A program made the position numbers and the translations under genes. Below are positions 16,401 to 24,360 of a DNA stretch of 57,937 bases, in pieces. Position 1 is the first letter of the stretch. Every line of letters starts with the position of its first letter. The notes under the pieces were generated by a model. It ran no database searches and was not told where the DNA came from. It saw only the letters and a program-made list of their open reading frames with translations. This stretch comes from a bacterium (GTDB lineage Bacteria > Chloroflexota > Dormibacteria > Dormibacterales > Dormibacteraceae): the NCBI GenBank assembly GCA_902812395.1, contig CADDZO010000001.1:1-57937 (forward strand), in the 5' to 3' direction.

Positions 16401-18989
16401 CCAGGCAGTCACCGCCCCCGCCACCACCAGCTGGGCGGTGGCCCCGGCGCCGAAGGCAACCGCCGCCCCCACGATCCCGTGGTGGGGGATGAGCCAGAGC
16501 CCGGAGCCGAGCGTGGCCGCAGCCGCAGCCGCGGCACTGATGGTCTGCACCACCGGGTAGCCCAGGCCCAGCCAGAGGCTGTCCAGCACCGCCTTCAGCC
16601 CGTAGATGGCCATGCCCACGGTCAGCACCGTCAACGCTGCCGCCGATCCGGCGTAGCGACCTCCGAACACATCGGTGGTGAGCGGCCCCGCCACCGCCAG
16701 CATCAGCACCGCCATGGGCACGATGACGACCGCGGTGAAGGCCAGGACGCGGACCAGGAACCCGCGCACCTCTCGCTCCGCCAGCCGGGCCACTCGGGGC
16801 GCGAATACGAACGAGATCGCGGTCGGGACCAGGGCGAAGGCGTTGGCGATGGCCTTGGCGGCGGCGTACTTGCCGGTCTGAGTCGAGTTCAGCAGGTGCT
16901 CGACCAGGATCATGTCGCCGCCGTACCAGAGGTTCCAGAAGACCGCCTGGAGCAGGACCGGGCGGGCGAAGCCGCCGATCGCGGTCAACCGGCGCCAGCT
17001 CAGCGCCGAGGGCCGCCAGCGGAGGCCCAGCGGCCGGATCGGGAGCAGGATGGCCAGGGCAAACACCGAGGAGAGCCCGTAGGCAACCAGGAACAGCACC
17101 GGGCTGACCCGGCCGGCGGCGGCCAGAGCCAGCACCGCCACCAGCTGGACCACGTTGGCCAGCACGTAGAAGACGGACTGGATGGTGTAGCGACCCAGCC
17201 CTCGCTGGATCTCGCGATAGGTTTCGAGCGCGGTCACCCCGAGCAGGTTGCCGAGCACCCCAGCCAGCATCCAACCGGCCAGACCCAGCGGCGCCGCCAC
17301 CGCCACCGCCACGGCGGCGCTGAAGGCCAGCACCACCCCCACCACCGCCAGCCAGTTGGTGTAGTAGGTCTCCTGCTCCAGCCGGTTGCCCTGGTGGCGG
17401 GACAAGAAGCGGGAGAGGCCAACCGGGGCGGTGGTCAACAGCACCGAGAGCACCCCGGCCACCGCCAGGGCGTAGGTGAGCTGCCCGTAGCCAGCCGGCT
17501 GCAGAAGCCGGCCCGCCACCACCTGGAAGAGAAAGCCGATCAGGCGGGCAGCGCCGAAGCCGAGCAGGACCGCGAACGAGGCCCGGATCAGGGGGCCGTC
17601 CGGGGCCAGCCGCCGGAGAGCGCGCCAGGCCCGGGCGGCCAGCCCCGGGACCGAGGGCGGCCGCAGCTCGACGAAGGCGACCGGGCCCGATTGTTGGGCC
17701 AGCATCAGGCCCGACATCACGCCGACCAGCATCCAGAACTCCTGGCGGACACCGGTCATGGTCAGGTACTCGGAGGTGGTGTCCAGGATCAGGGCGCTGA
17801 CCACCGCGCCGGCGCAGGTGGCCCCGATCGCCCGGCGGGTGGGGTCGGGGCTGTGCCGGGCGGACCACCCGGAGAGGGCGATGGTCGCCATGACCAGCAG
17901 GAACAGCCCCAGGACCGGGAACCCGCCCACGAACATCTGCCAGAGATAGTCGTTGTCGATGAAGCTCTGGTAGGGAACCGGGACCGGCGGCGGGATCACG
18001 GTTCCGGTCCCGAAGGGCAGCCCGTGCTGGAGCAGGGCGGGGATGAACCACCCTTGCCAGAAGACCACCCGGGTGTTGAGCGTCTCGGGCAGGATCCCGT
18101 TCGCCCCCGCCGTCTGGGACTGGAGACGAGCGGCCAGGTGGGGCCAGAAGATCACTCCTGCCGCCACCGCCGCCGGGAGCGCGTACCAGACCTCGCGCCA
18201 GGGCACGCGGCGGCATACCCAGAGCGCCATCACCGTCCCGAAGGGCAGGGCCAGGACCGGCGCGTAGGTGTCGGCGGCCAGCATGCCCAGCAGGTTGATC
18301 CCCATCACCCCCCGCAGCCACCAGCGGTTGTAGCCCTCATCGCGGGTGGTGAGCAGGGAGAGCGCGAGAAGGAAGTTGAGCAGGCCAAAGGCCCCCACCG
18401 CGGAGTAGAAGCCGAGCAGCGAGGCGGGGCGGTAGGTGGTGTCCCAGCTGGGCAAGGGCGCGGTCGGGTAGAAGGCCCCGACCAGGTTGCGCACCCCGGG
18501 GGTGTTGACCAGTTCCAGGCCCGCCACCGCCGCCACCGGGATGCTGGCCAGCATGGTGGCGTTGAAGAAGAGCCGGCGCTCGGAGCGGGTGAACGGGGTC
18601 CGGGAGAGAATCACGTAGACCAGCAGATCCTGGAGCGGCGAGGCCACCGTCATCCAGCCGGTCAGGTCCAGGCTCTGGCCTGTGAGCAGGTTGTACCCGG
18701 TCGGGATCAAGACCGAGAAGACGCAGAAGGCGACCACGGCCAGGTCGAGCCAGTTGAAAGGAAGCCGCTCGCGGCGGGTCAGCTCGGAGAGGAAGAACCC
18801 CACCGCCACCACCAGCAACAGCGCCTCGTTCACCCGCAGCAAGGGGACGTAGGCACCCCGGGGCATGCCCGCGGTCAGGGGGATGAGCAAGGCCAGGGCG
18901 GCGCAGCCCAGGGCCGGCCGCCGGATGCTGGTGCCGAGCAGGACCAGGGCGAACGCGCCGGCGACGACCAAGAGGATCGCGTGGCTCAT
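13392..18989 (-). CDS. Giant fusion: Wzy-like polymerase, Wzx-like flippase, GT4 and deacetylase-like domains
   Basis: 1865 residues in one uninterrupted frame. Residues 1-435 are a polytopic O-antigen polymerase/ligase-like domain with a long periplasmic loop (LNTRVVFWQGWFIPALLQHG). Residues 465-870 are a MATE/Wzx-type flippase with about 12 segments (AGRLLQPAGYGQLTYALAV, ALETYREIQRGLGRYTIQ). Residues 900-1240 are a GT4 glycosyltransferase with VVLHVGHLKRGRN and the C-terminal DAVALPLSVLEAL motif. Residues 1280-1520 are of unknown alpha/beta type. Residues 1527-1700 look like a CE4 deacetylase (NFSIDDP, YHGCEHVGYEF, MVFPYGTGS), then a beta-rich tail. No Shine-Dalgarno plus start pair breaks the junctions. 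One chain would join polymerisation, export and modification. It overlaps the acetyltransferase gene downstream. Confidence 0.8.
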   Translation of the reverse strand: MSHAILLVVAGAFALVLLGTSIRRPALGCAALALLIPLTAGMPRGAYVPLLRVNEALLLVVAVGFFLSELTRRERLPFNWLDLAVVAFCVFSVLIPTGYNLLTGQSLDLTGWMTVASPLQDLLVYVILSRTPFTRSERRLFFNATMLASIPVAAVAGLELVNTPGVRNLVGAFYPTAPLPSWDTTYRPASLLGFYSAVGAFGLLNFLLALSLLTTRDEGYNRWWLRGVMGINLLGMLAADTYAPVLALPFGTVMALWVCRRVPWREVWYALPAAVAAGVIFWPHLAARLQSQTAGANGILPETLNTRVVFWQGWFIPALLQHGLPFGTGTVIPPPVPVPYQSFIDNDYLWQMFVGGFPVLGLFLLVMATIALSGWSARHSPDPTRRAIGATCAGAVVSALILDTTSEYLTMTGVRQEFWMLVGVMSGLMLAQQSGPVAFVELRPPSVPGLAARAWRALRRLAPDGPLIRASFAVLLGFGAARLIGFLFQVVAGRLLQPAGYGQLTYALAVAGVLSVLLTTAPVGLSRFLSRHQGNRLEQETYYTNWLAVVGVVLAFSAAVAVAVAAPLGLAGWMLAGVLGNLLGVTALETYREIQRGLGRYTIQSVFYVLANVVQLVAVLALAAAGRVSPVLFLVAYGLSSVFALAILLPIRPLGLRWRPSALSWRRLTAIGGFARPVLLQAVFWNLWYGGDMILVEHLLNSTQTGKYAAAKAIANAFALVPTAISFVFAPRVARLAEREVRGFLVRVLAFTAVVIVPMAVLMLAVAGPLTTDVFGGRYAGSAAALTVLTVGMAIYGLKAVLDSLWLGLGYPVVQTISAAAAAAATLGSGLWLIPHHGIVGAAVAFGAGATAQLVVAGAVTAWAFAGPLPRVRQLSEREMLGEVRFPHGLDRRRPQRVGRRPLFLIAEEITLIPDEGYTKFARSLETVLGRRWPLVLHVTRAHPWQVAAPLRAAGRLWEVLRAARRPEAREGVVVYLSRSSLTTAALVRSRVLKLVSGSPVAMVGLQAGRPLGGRLLRWLAPDLLLLPTVRECRAARAAGFNADWISGGVDPERFRPPEPGEKEALRRRWRVPEGDLVVLHVGHLKRGRNLETLLPLTRRPRTTVLIVVSGQRGPESEELLARLLAGGARVIEGYQPHIEQIYRLADCYAFTPTDLSDAVALPLSVLEALATNLPVVSPRFGALPELLGPHPGLALVDTPEQLRRLAVALPREAVHTRQLARPYAWTAIADRLLSHLEELGLDRDLPAPPAFAVWAGCLRRSLAHRRGLARQILFGANPGYRPRPHLDVPVVRLADWRAMPALTNPTSDVVALVDGPKGSALRTAARFYGLPVVEVDRQGAAAVVAQALRQDWSLLCARAEVMLGLPDDGAALAAFLRRGGTLYLDGLRREDEPALRELCRRLEAAPPAIGEPAPARYLIIPPDQAEFGQELAGTRIVTGIGASALGPGARSRALVFGGDGQRLAPVVARQPVGRGQLVMSTLPTALRCALAGAFWEGVDEAGVALVPMLLLRELYGERAWHPPARLGNFSIDDPALRRGALGLPIDILLSQARDSRFHVTIATVPRELGLAEPAVVERLRRHPHLISACYHGCEHVGYEFYLTEGRRTRFRPRPLDLQREALARAVEYGQAATARFGLTLDRVMVFPYGTGSAAILPELRRLGFIASANYGDKYPLEAPVPEDWDLGLRPADLAWQGYPLLWRRGLADQGYLLDLVLGRPALTFAHLRRLGRDFGPFVERAEALNRAARITWTSLDEIARHAYLHRRVAEGWEVLMTADEACLHNPELAPRRYLVRRPHRPAWCVLEVDGRWRVDAAEVEVTVPPMGTTVIRVVGPGPSPALSWRRECSIRGPSEIARKELAWV

Positions 18990-18992
18990 CGG

Positions 18993-21146
18993 CTAGGAGG
19001 CGGCGGTCCCCAGGACTGGCTCGGGGACGGCCAGCCCCAGGGCTTCCAGGTAGCGCTCCCGGACCCGCTCCCAGGTCAGCTCGGCAACCATCTCCGATGC
19101 CCGCTCCGCCTGCCGGCGCGCCCGCTCGGGGTCGGAGAGCAGCTCATGGATCCGGTCCGCCAGATCCCGGGCATCCCCCGCCCGGGCATAGCTCACCCCC
19201 TCCGGGAAGTAGACCTCGATCGCGGGCACGCGGGAGCAGACCACCGGTACCCCCAGCTGCACCGCCTCCAGCAGCTTGGTCGGCAGCAAGAACCGCCCAT
19301 ACCCGTCGCCCAGCACCGGCACCAGACAGAGCGTGGCCTGCCGGACCCGCGCCAGCCCCTCCGCCCAAGGCAGCCAGCCGGTGAACTCGACCCGGTCCTC
19401 CAGGCCCAGCTCCTGGGCCAGGGCCTCCAGGGCTGGCCGCTGCTCGCCGTCACCCATGACCGTCAACCGCAGATCCGGCTGGGCCGGAGCCAGCAGCCCC
19501 AGGGCCTGGATCGCCCGATCGATGCCATACCGGCGAACCAGGGTGCCGTGGGTGATCAGCAGCGGCGAGCCCGGCGGCCGTCGCCGGGGTGGCACCGGCA
19601 TCGGATAGCTGTTGACGACGATCGACATCCGTTCCGCCGGCACCCCCCGCTCCCGCAGGGCCTCGAAGCAGCAGCGGCTGACCACCACCACGCGGTCCGC
19701 CCAGCCCGTGGCCAGCCGCTCCACCGCGCCGGCCAGGGCCAGCATCGGCCGGCGCAGCCGCCCGGCCACCCGCGCCGCCACCATCTCCGGGGTGAGCTCG
19801 TAGAGGGTGAGCACACAGCGGGCGCCCCGCCAGCGGGGGACCAGGGCGGCCCAGACCAGATGGTCGGGCAGGTTGTCCACCTGGACCACGGCGTACCGGT
19901 GGCGCAGCCCCAGCCAGCTCGCCAGCGCCAGTGCCCAGGCGAAGAAGAGGGCGTACTCGAGCGGGTATCGGATCAGCCGGCGGCGGTGCCGGATGGGCAC
20001 CCGGTGCACGTGGAGTCGGGGATGGACGGGCGGATCGCCCTCGTGTTCCTGCAGTCGGAGGCAGATCAGGTCCACCTCATAGCCCCGCTCCACCAGCTCG
20101 ACCACGTCGCGGCGGACGACGGGCATGCCTGGGAAGGAGTGCTGGGTGATCCGCAGCACCCGGGCCGGGGGGTGCGCCAGCATGGCCTGGAGCCGATCCA
20201 GGGCGACGGCCCGCTGACGCCGGAGCCGCGCGGCCAGCTCGCGGCTGCGCGCCGCCAGCTCCTGCTCGGCGGCCACCGCCCGTCGAACCGCCGCCGCCAT
20301 CTCCGCCGGCCGGTTGGCCGCGTAGAGGACCTCTTGGCCGAAGCGCGCGCGCAGCCCGGGTAGGTCGGAGAGGACCAGGGGGCGGCCCATGCCCGCGGCC
20401 TCGAAGGCGGCCCGGTTCATGATGTGGGGATCGGTGGAAAAGACCGCCACCGCCCGGGCGGCCAGCATCTCGCCCAGGAACCTCTCGTAGGGGAGGAAGC
20501 CGGTGAAGACCGCGTTGGCCGGGGCCGCCTCCCGGACCGGTTCCGGGACCCGCTCCACGTCGCCGGTGAGCCGGAACTCGAGCTCCGGCGCCATGGCCGC
20601 CGCCGCCACCGTCTCCGCCACCGGCTCGTTACCGTCGAGGCTGCCGGCAACCAGCACTACCGGCCGCTCCGAGGCGGCGGCGACGCCGGCCTGGGTGACG
20701 TCGGGCACGTCGTCAGGGACCAGAAGGCCGGGGGCGCCCCACGTCCGGACCAGTTCCTCGGCCTCCTCGGTGTGGACCAGGGCCGCTCGGGCACGACGAA
20801 GCAGGAACCGATGCAGGGGTCGAGCCCAGCGCCAACGGGCGGCGTGGAAGGCGTCGGTGTGACAGTCCACCACCAATGCCGCCTGGTGCCGTCGGCACCA
20901 CAGCCAGGCCACCAGCGGGGCCAGCACCGGTGGGGTCACCACCAGCACCTGCTCCGGTCGCTCCGATCTCAGCAGCCGCCACGTCTCCAGCGCACAGGCC
21001 ACGTAGCGGAGAGGCAGAGGCCGGGGCGGGCCGGGCACGAACGCCACCCTCCCCCCCAGGACGCCGGCCAGGGCCTGGGTCCGCGGCTGGAAGCGGGCCC
21101 AGGCCAGCGCCAGCGCCAGAGCGCCCTCAGACGCCCGGGGCTCCAC
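18993..21146 (-). CDS. Tandem glycosyltransferase (two GT4 domains in one chain)
   Basis: 717 residues holding two GT-B glycosyltransferases. The first half (about 1-325) has LVVDCHTDAFHA, VLVAGSLDGNEP and the late motif AAFEAAGMGRPLVLSD. The second half (about 330-700) starts afresh with RVLRITQHSFPGMPVVRRD and contains LLITHGTLVRRYGID, LTVMGDGEQRPALEAL and LLPTKLLEAVQLGVPVVCS, a textbook GT4 C-terminal domain. Two successive sugar additions by one polypeptide are likely. The GTG start at 21146 lies 20 bases inside the Wzz-like gene, so the two are coupled. The next gene begins 3 bases after its stop. Sugar specificities cannot be read from sequence. Confidence 0.85.
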   Translation of the reverse strand: MEPRASEGALALALAWARFQPRTQALAGVLGGRVAFVPGPPRPLPLRYVACALETWRLLRSERPEQVLVVTPPVLAPLVAWLWCRRHQAALVVDCHTDAFHAARWRWARPLHRFLLRRARAALVHTEEAEELVRTWGAPGLLVPDDVPDVTQAGVAAASERPVVLVAGSLDGNEPVAETVAAAAMAPELEFRLTGDVERVPEPVREAAPANAVFTGFLPYERFLGEMLAARAVAVFSTDPHIMNRAAFEAAGMGRPLVLSDLPGLRARFGQEVLYAANRPAEMAAAVRRAVAAEQELAARSRELAARLRRQRAVALDRLQAMLAHPPARVLRITQHSFPGMPVVRRDVVELVERGYEVDLICLRLQEHEGDPPVHPRLHVHRVPIRHRRRLIRYPLEYALFFAWALALASWLGLRHRYAVVQVDNLPDHLVWAALVPRWRGARCVLTLYELTPEMVAARVAGRLRRPMLALAGAVERLATGWADRVVVVSRCCFEALRERGVPAERMSIVVNSYPMPVPPRRRPPGSPLLITHGTLVRRYGIDRAIQALGLLAPAQPDLRLTVMGDGEQRPALEALAQELGLEDRVEFTGWLPWAEGLARVRQATLCLVPVLGDGYGRFLLPTKLLEAVQLGVPVVCSRVPAIEVYFPEGVSYARAGDARDLADRIHELLSDPERARRQAERASEMVAELTWERVRERYLEALGLAVPEPVLGTAAS

Positions 21147-22569
21147 CCGCCACCGTCTCCGCCGCCGGTTCGGCTGTCTGCGGTTCCGCCGGGGCTGGTG
21201 CCCGCTCGGGTGGGCGGGACGAGAGCAGGACCGCGGCCGCAGGCTCTACGCCCACGTGCCGGAGCAGTTCGCTGGTCCGGCGGGCGTCACTGAAGCGGGT
21301 GCGGCCCTCGGTGGCGACCACCACCGCCACCCCCGACGGCGGGCGCAGCCAGGCAGAGCCAGGATCCTCCATCGGCGGCAGGGCGCTGCGGATGGCCAGA
21401 TCGAAACCGTCCGGGACAGTGTACCCGTTGAGGTTGGACGGGCTCTCGACCAGCACCTCGGAGGCGGCCCCGACCGGGATCCGCCGGGAAGGAGCGGAGA
21501 CCGCCGGGACCACTAGGACCCGGTGGTGGAGCCTGGCCACCGACTGGGCCAGCTCGATCGCCACCTCGTCCACCCGCTCCCCGGGGGAGGCGGCGACCAG
21601 CAGGATGGCGCGGGAGCCGGGCTGGCTGAGCAGGCTGGCCTGGGTCAGAAAGCCGTAGGAGCCGGCGCTCCAGCGCCGGTGGCGGCCGCCCAGGTTCAGG
21701 ACCAGGCGGCAGCCGGTGGCCTGGGCCAGATCCTCGGCGTCGTCGACCACGTCCCGGAAGCGCTCCCCGACCAGGGCCAGAAGGAAGCCCAGCACCAGGC
21801 CCACCGCGCCCCCCACCAGCCCGTAGCGCTTGGTGCTGGGATCGACGGGCGATGGGGGCGGGGTGGCCGGCTGGTAGACGCTCAGGGCAGCGTCCTGCTG
21901 CCTCTGCTGGACCTCCAGCGTCTGGAGGCTGGTGTAGGTGGAGGTGTATTGGTTCTGAAGGGGGGTGAGCTGGGCCAGGAGCGGGGCCTGACGGGTGGCG
22001 GCCTCGGTCGCGGGCAGGCCGCTGGTGGCGGCGATCGCGGCCTGGATCTGCGCGATCTGCTGGTTCAGGCTGGCCAGCTGCTGCTGGAGGAGCGCGCGCT
22101 GGGGGGCGAGGGTCTGGGCCACCAGCTGCTGGTTGCGCTGGATCACCGCCGCGGCTACCTGGTTGGCCAGCTGGCTGGCCGCCTGGGGGGTGGCGGCGGT
22201 GGCGTTGATGCCGATCAGTCCGGTGGTCTTGAGGGGAGCGGCGGAGATCCGCTTGGCCAGAGCAGCGAGCCCGGCCTGGTCGCAGACCAGGTGCTGCTCC
22301 CGGCAGACCTGCTCCAGCACGGGCTGGCTGGTGGCCATGCTGTCGTAGCGGTCGGCTAGGTACTGGTCGGCCTGGACCGCCACGTCGATGCCCTGGCTGA
22401 GCACGGTCGACTCGTCCACCGACATCACCGCGGTACCCTGATAGGTAGGGTGGCGGACCTTGGCCGCCCCGACCGCCCCCACCAGGCCGATCAGGGCCAT
22501 GCCCCAGATCACCCAGTGCAGGTGGCGCAACGCCCGGCCGACAGTCTTGAGGGGGGTTGCCGTTCTCAC
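21127..22569 (-). CDS. Wzz-like chain-length protein with degenerate BY-kinase-like domain
   Basis: 480 residues. There is a membrane segment near residues 18-36 (WVIWGMALIGLVGAVGA), then a periplasmic region with a Gln-rich coiled coil (QRALLQQQLASLNQQIAQIQ). A second membrane segment follows (YGLVGGAVGLVLGFLLALVG), then a cytoplasmic domain. This is the layout of polysaccharide co-polymerases fused to a tyrosine kinase. The kinase part has lost Walker A: where GKS/T is expected there is AASPGERVDEVAIELAQSVA, and no Tyr-rich tail is present. It is probably a regulatory pseudo-kinase or structural protein controlling chain length for cluster A. The GTG start follows the sugar-transferase stop by one base. 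Confidence 0.8.
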   Translation of the reverse strand: MRTATPLKTVGRALRHLHWVIWGMALIGLVGAVGAAKVRHPTYQGTAVMSVDESTVLSQGIDVAVQADQYLADRYDSMATSQPVLEQVCREQHLVCDQAGLAALAKRISAAPLKTTGLIGINATAATPQAASQLANQVAAAVIQRNQQLVAQTLAPQRALLQQQLASLNQQIAQIQAAIAATSGLPATEAATRQAPLLAQLTPLQNQYTSTYTSLQTLEVQQRQQDAALSVYQPATPPPSPVDPSTKRYGLVGGAVGLVLGFLLALVGERFRDVVDDAEDLAQATGCRLVLNLGGRHRRWSAGSYGFLTQASLLSQPGSRAILLVAASPGERVDEVAIELAQSVARLHHRVLVVPAVSAPSRRIPVGAASEVLVESPSNLNGYTVPDGFDLAIRSALPPMEDPGSAWLRPPSGVAVVVATEGRTRFSDARRTSELLRHVGVEPAAAVLLSSRPPERAPAPAEPQTAEPAAETVAGGAPGV

Positions 22570-22570
22570 C

Positions 22571-23230
22571 TCATCCCCCCCGGAGCGCCGACGCCACCAG
22601 CGCCGGCAAGGTCATGGCCAGGATCTTGAGATCGAGCCACAGCGATGCCTCCCTCACATAGCGGAGATCGAGTTGCATCATCTCGGCCGCGGACAGCCGC
22701 TCGCGCGGGCTCACCTGCCAGAGACCGGTGATGCCCGGCCGCGCCCGCAGCCGGCCTAGGTAGGCCGGCTGATAGTGCGCTAGCTCGTACGGTATGGCCG
22801 GCCGGGGCCCGACCAGGCTCATCTCGCCGCGCACGACGTTGAAGAGCTGAGGCAACTCGTCGAGGTTGCTGCGCCGCAACAGCCGGCCCACTCGGGTGAT
22901 CCGAGGGTCGGTGAGCGACTTGTAGCGGTCACTTCGGGCACGGCCGGCGAACCAGTCCGCCGCCGCCTCCCGGTGCAGCGATTCATCGCAGTCGACCCGC
23001 ATCGACCGCAGCTTCCACATCCGAAAGCGGGCACCCCCCCAGCCCACGCGCTCCTGCCGGAAGAAGGGCGAACCTGGGCTCTCCAGGACCACCAGCATGG
23101 CCAGCAGCACGATCGCGGGCAGGGCCAGGAGGAGGAGCATCAGCCCCAGGCCCAGATCCAGCGGGCGCTTCCACCACCACCACTCCAGGTCCGCGTCCTG
23201 GTCGGACACGAACGCCGCCGGACCGGTCAA
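22571..23230 (-). CDS. Undecaprenyl-phosphate sugar-phosphate transferase (WcaJ/RfbP type)
   Basis: About 219 residues; this enzyme starts glycan assembly by loading a sugar-1-phosphate on the lipid carrier. One N-terminal membrane hairpin (LGLGLMLLLLALPAIVLLAM) precedes the cytoplasmic catalytic part with [42 protein letters not shown] and PGITGLWQVSPRERLS, all family hallmarks. It is the short form without a CoA-binding-like N-domain. The start is placed at TTG 23230 because AGGAGGG lies six bases upstream; an in-frame TTG at 23320 would add 30 residues. It is probably the initiating enzyme for cluster A. Confidence 0.9.
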   Translation of the reverse strand: MTGPAAFVSDQDADLEWWWWKRPLDLGLGLMLLLLALPAIVLLAMLVVLESPGSPFFRQERVGWGGARFRMWKLRSMRVDCDESLHREAAADWFAGRARSDRYKSLTDPRITRVGRLLRRSNLDELPQLFNVVRGEMSLVGPRPAIPYELAHYQPAYLGRLRARPGITGLWQVSPRERLSAAEMMQLDLRYVREASLWLDLKILAMTLPALVASALRGG

Positions 23231-23389
23231 CAAGGTCCCTCCTGTGAGCGCTGATGCGATCTCTGCTCGAACGACGCCACCGATCTCAACTTCCACTCGC
23301 CCCTCGTTCCAAACGGACAAGGGCTCTTAACGGCACGCAAATGCCGCGCCGCAGCCCAAGCCCAGGCTAGGGAGGCCTCGATATGGGCT

Positions 23390-24355
23390 TCAATGGGATG
23401 TGCCCGAGCCCTCGTGGGCGTTCGTCCCGCCACCGGCGGACTGGCGTCCGAGGCTTCGGAACCAGTCCACCTCCCGCGCCAGCCCCTCCCGCAGCGGGTG
23501 GGGCCGGAAGCCGAGCTCCGCCGACGCCCGGGAGGTGTCACAGAGCGGGTTGGGGCGCTGCCGGAGGAAGGGACAAGGCGCGATCGCCGATCCCAGGCCG
23601 CAGAGCTCGGCCACCATCCGAGCTGCCTCCGCCACCGGCAGTGGCGACCCGCCCAGGTTGAACGCCCCCCTGGCCCGACGCTCCACCGCCGTCCGGATCG
23701 TGGCTACGACGTCGGCCACGTCGACCGGTGCGAAGGGCTGCGACCCGTCCCCTTCCACGCGCGGCGGCCGGCCTAAGAGGGCATCCCGGATGAAGTTGGG
23801 GATGGCCCGCCGGATCGGCTCTCCGGGACCGAAGACGGTGGTCAGGCGCAGGACCGTCGCCGGCCGCCGGGTGTCGGCCGACCAGGCTCGGACCAGCTCC
23901 TCCTGCCAGAGCTTGGCCAGGGCGTAGGCGTCAGTGGGGGCCAGCGGCCCGTCCTCGCGGTTCAGGCCCGTGGTCGGATAGACCCGGGCGGTGCTGGTGA
24001 AGACCACCTGACCGACGCCCGCCTCGGCCGCGGCCCGCAGCAGGCGGGCGGTGGGACGAACATTGCCAGCCAGCTCGGCCCCCAGCCGGCCCAGGGCAGA
24101 GCCGCCCCGGGGCGCCCGGTAGCCGAGATGGCAGAGGGCATCGCAGCCAGCCAGAGCCCGGCGGGATGCCGCCGCCGAGGCCAGGGCCGTCGGCTCCCAC
24201 CGGGCCCGCCCGGACTCCACCAGCGCCACCGCCTCCCAGCGCTTCAGCGGCGGCGGCCCCAGGAGGACCAGCTGCCAGTCCGCGGCCGCCAGGTCCGCGG
24301 CCAGGTGGGAGCCGATGAAGCCGCCGGCACCGGTGAGCGCGGCACGCCGGGCCAC
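23390..24355 (-). CDS. NAD-dependent epimerase/dehydratase (extended SDR)
   Basis: 321 residues with the extended-SDR NAD site TGAGGFIGSHLA at the N-terminus and a TSTARVYPTTG segment supplying the catalytic Ser/Thr. The YALAK motif gives Tyr and Lys, and LRLTTVFGPGEP is the usual substrate-binding strand. It would act on a nucleotide sugar (4-epimerisation, reduction or dehydration); the reaction is not determined. It starts at a GTG five bases after the previous gene. Its last residues are Gly/Ser/His-rich and probably disordered. A 159-base gap then leads to the sugar transferase and contains the possible longer start of that gene. Confidence 0.85.
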   Translation of the reverse strand: MARRAALTGAGGFIGSHLAADLAAADWQLVLLGPPPLKRWEAVALVESGRARWEPTALASAAASRRALAGCDALCHLGYRAPRGGSALGRLGAELAGNVRPTARLLRAAAEAGVGQVVFTSTARVYPTTGLNREDGPLAPTDAYALAKLWQEELVRAWSADTRRPATVLRLTTVFGPGEPIRRAIPNFIRDALLGRPPRVEGDGSQPFAPVDVADVVATIRTAVERRARGAFNLGGSPLPVAEAARMVAELCGLGSAIAPCPFLRQRPNPLCDTSRASAELGFRPHPLREGLAREVDWFRSLGRQSAGGGTNAHEGSGTSH

Positions 24356-24360
24356 GCCGC

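Noticed and set aside
13392-18989. Splitting the 1865-residue frame into separate Wzy, Wzx, GT and deacetylase genes
   Set aside because: No stop codons exist, and no ATG, GTG or TTG with a Shine-Dalgarno was found at the junctions, while homologous sequence continues across without a break.
16161-20363. 1400-residue open frame on the plus strand
   Set aside because: It lies antisense to the giant fusion and the double GT4. It is dominated by Gln, His, Gly and Arg, typical of the mirror frame of high-GC genes, with no domain motif.
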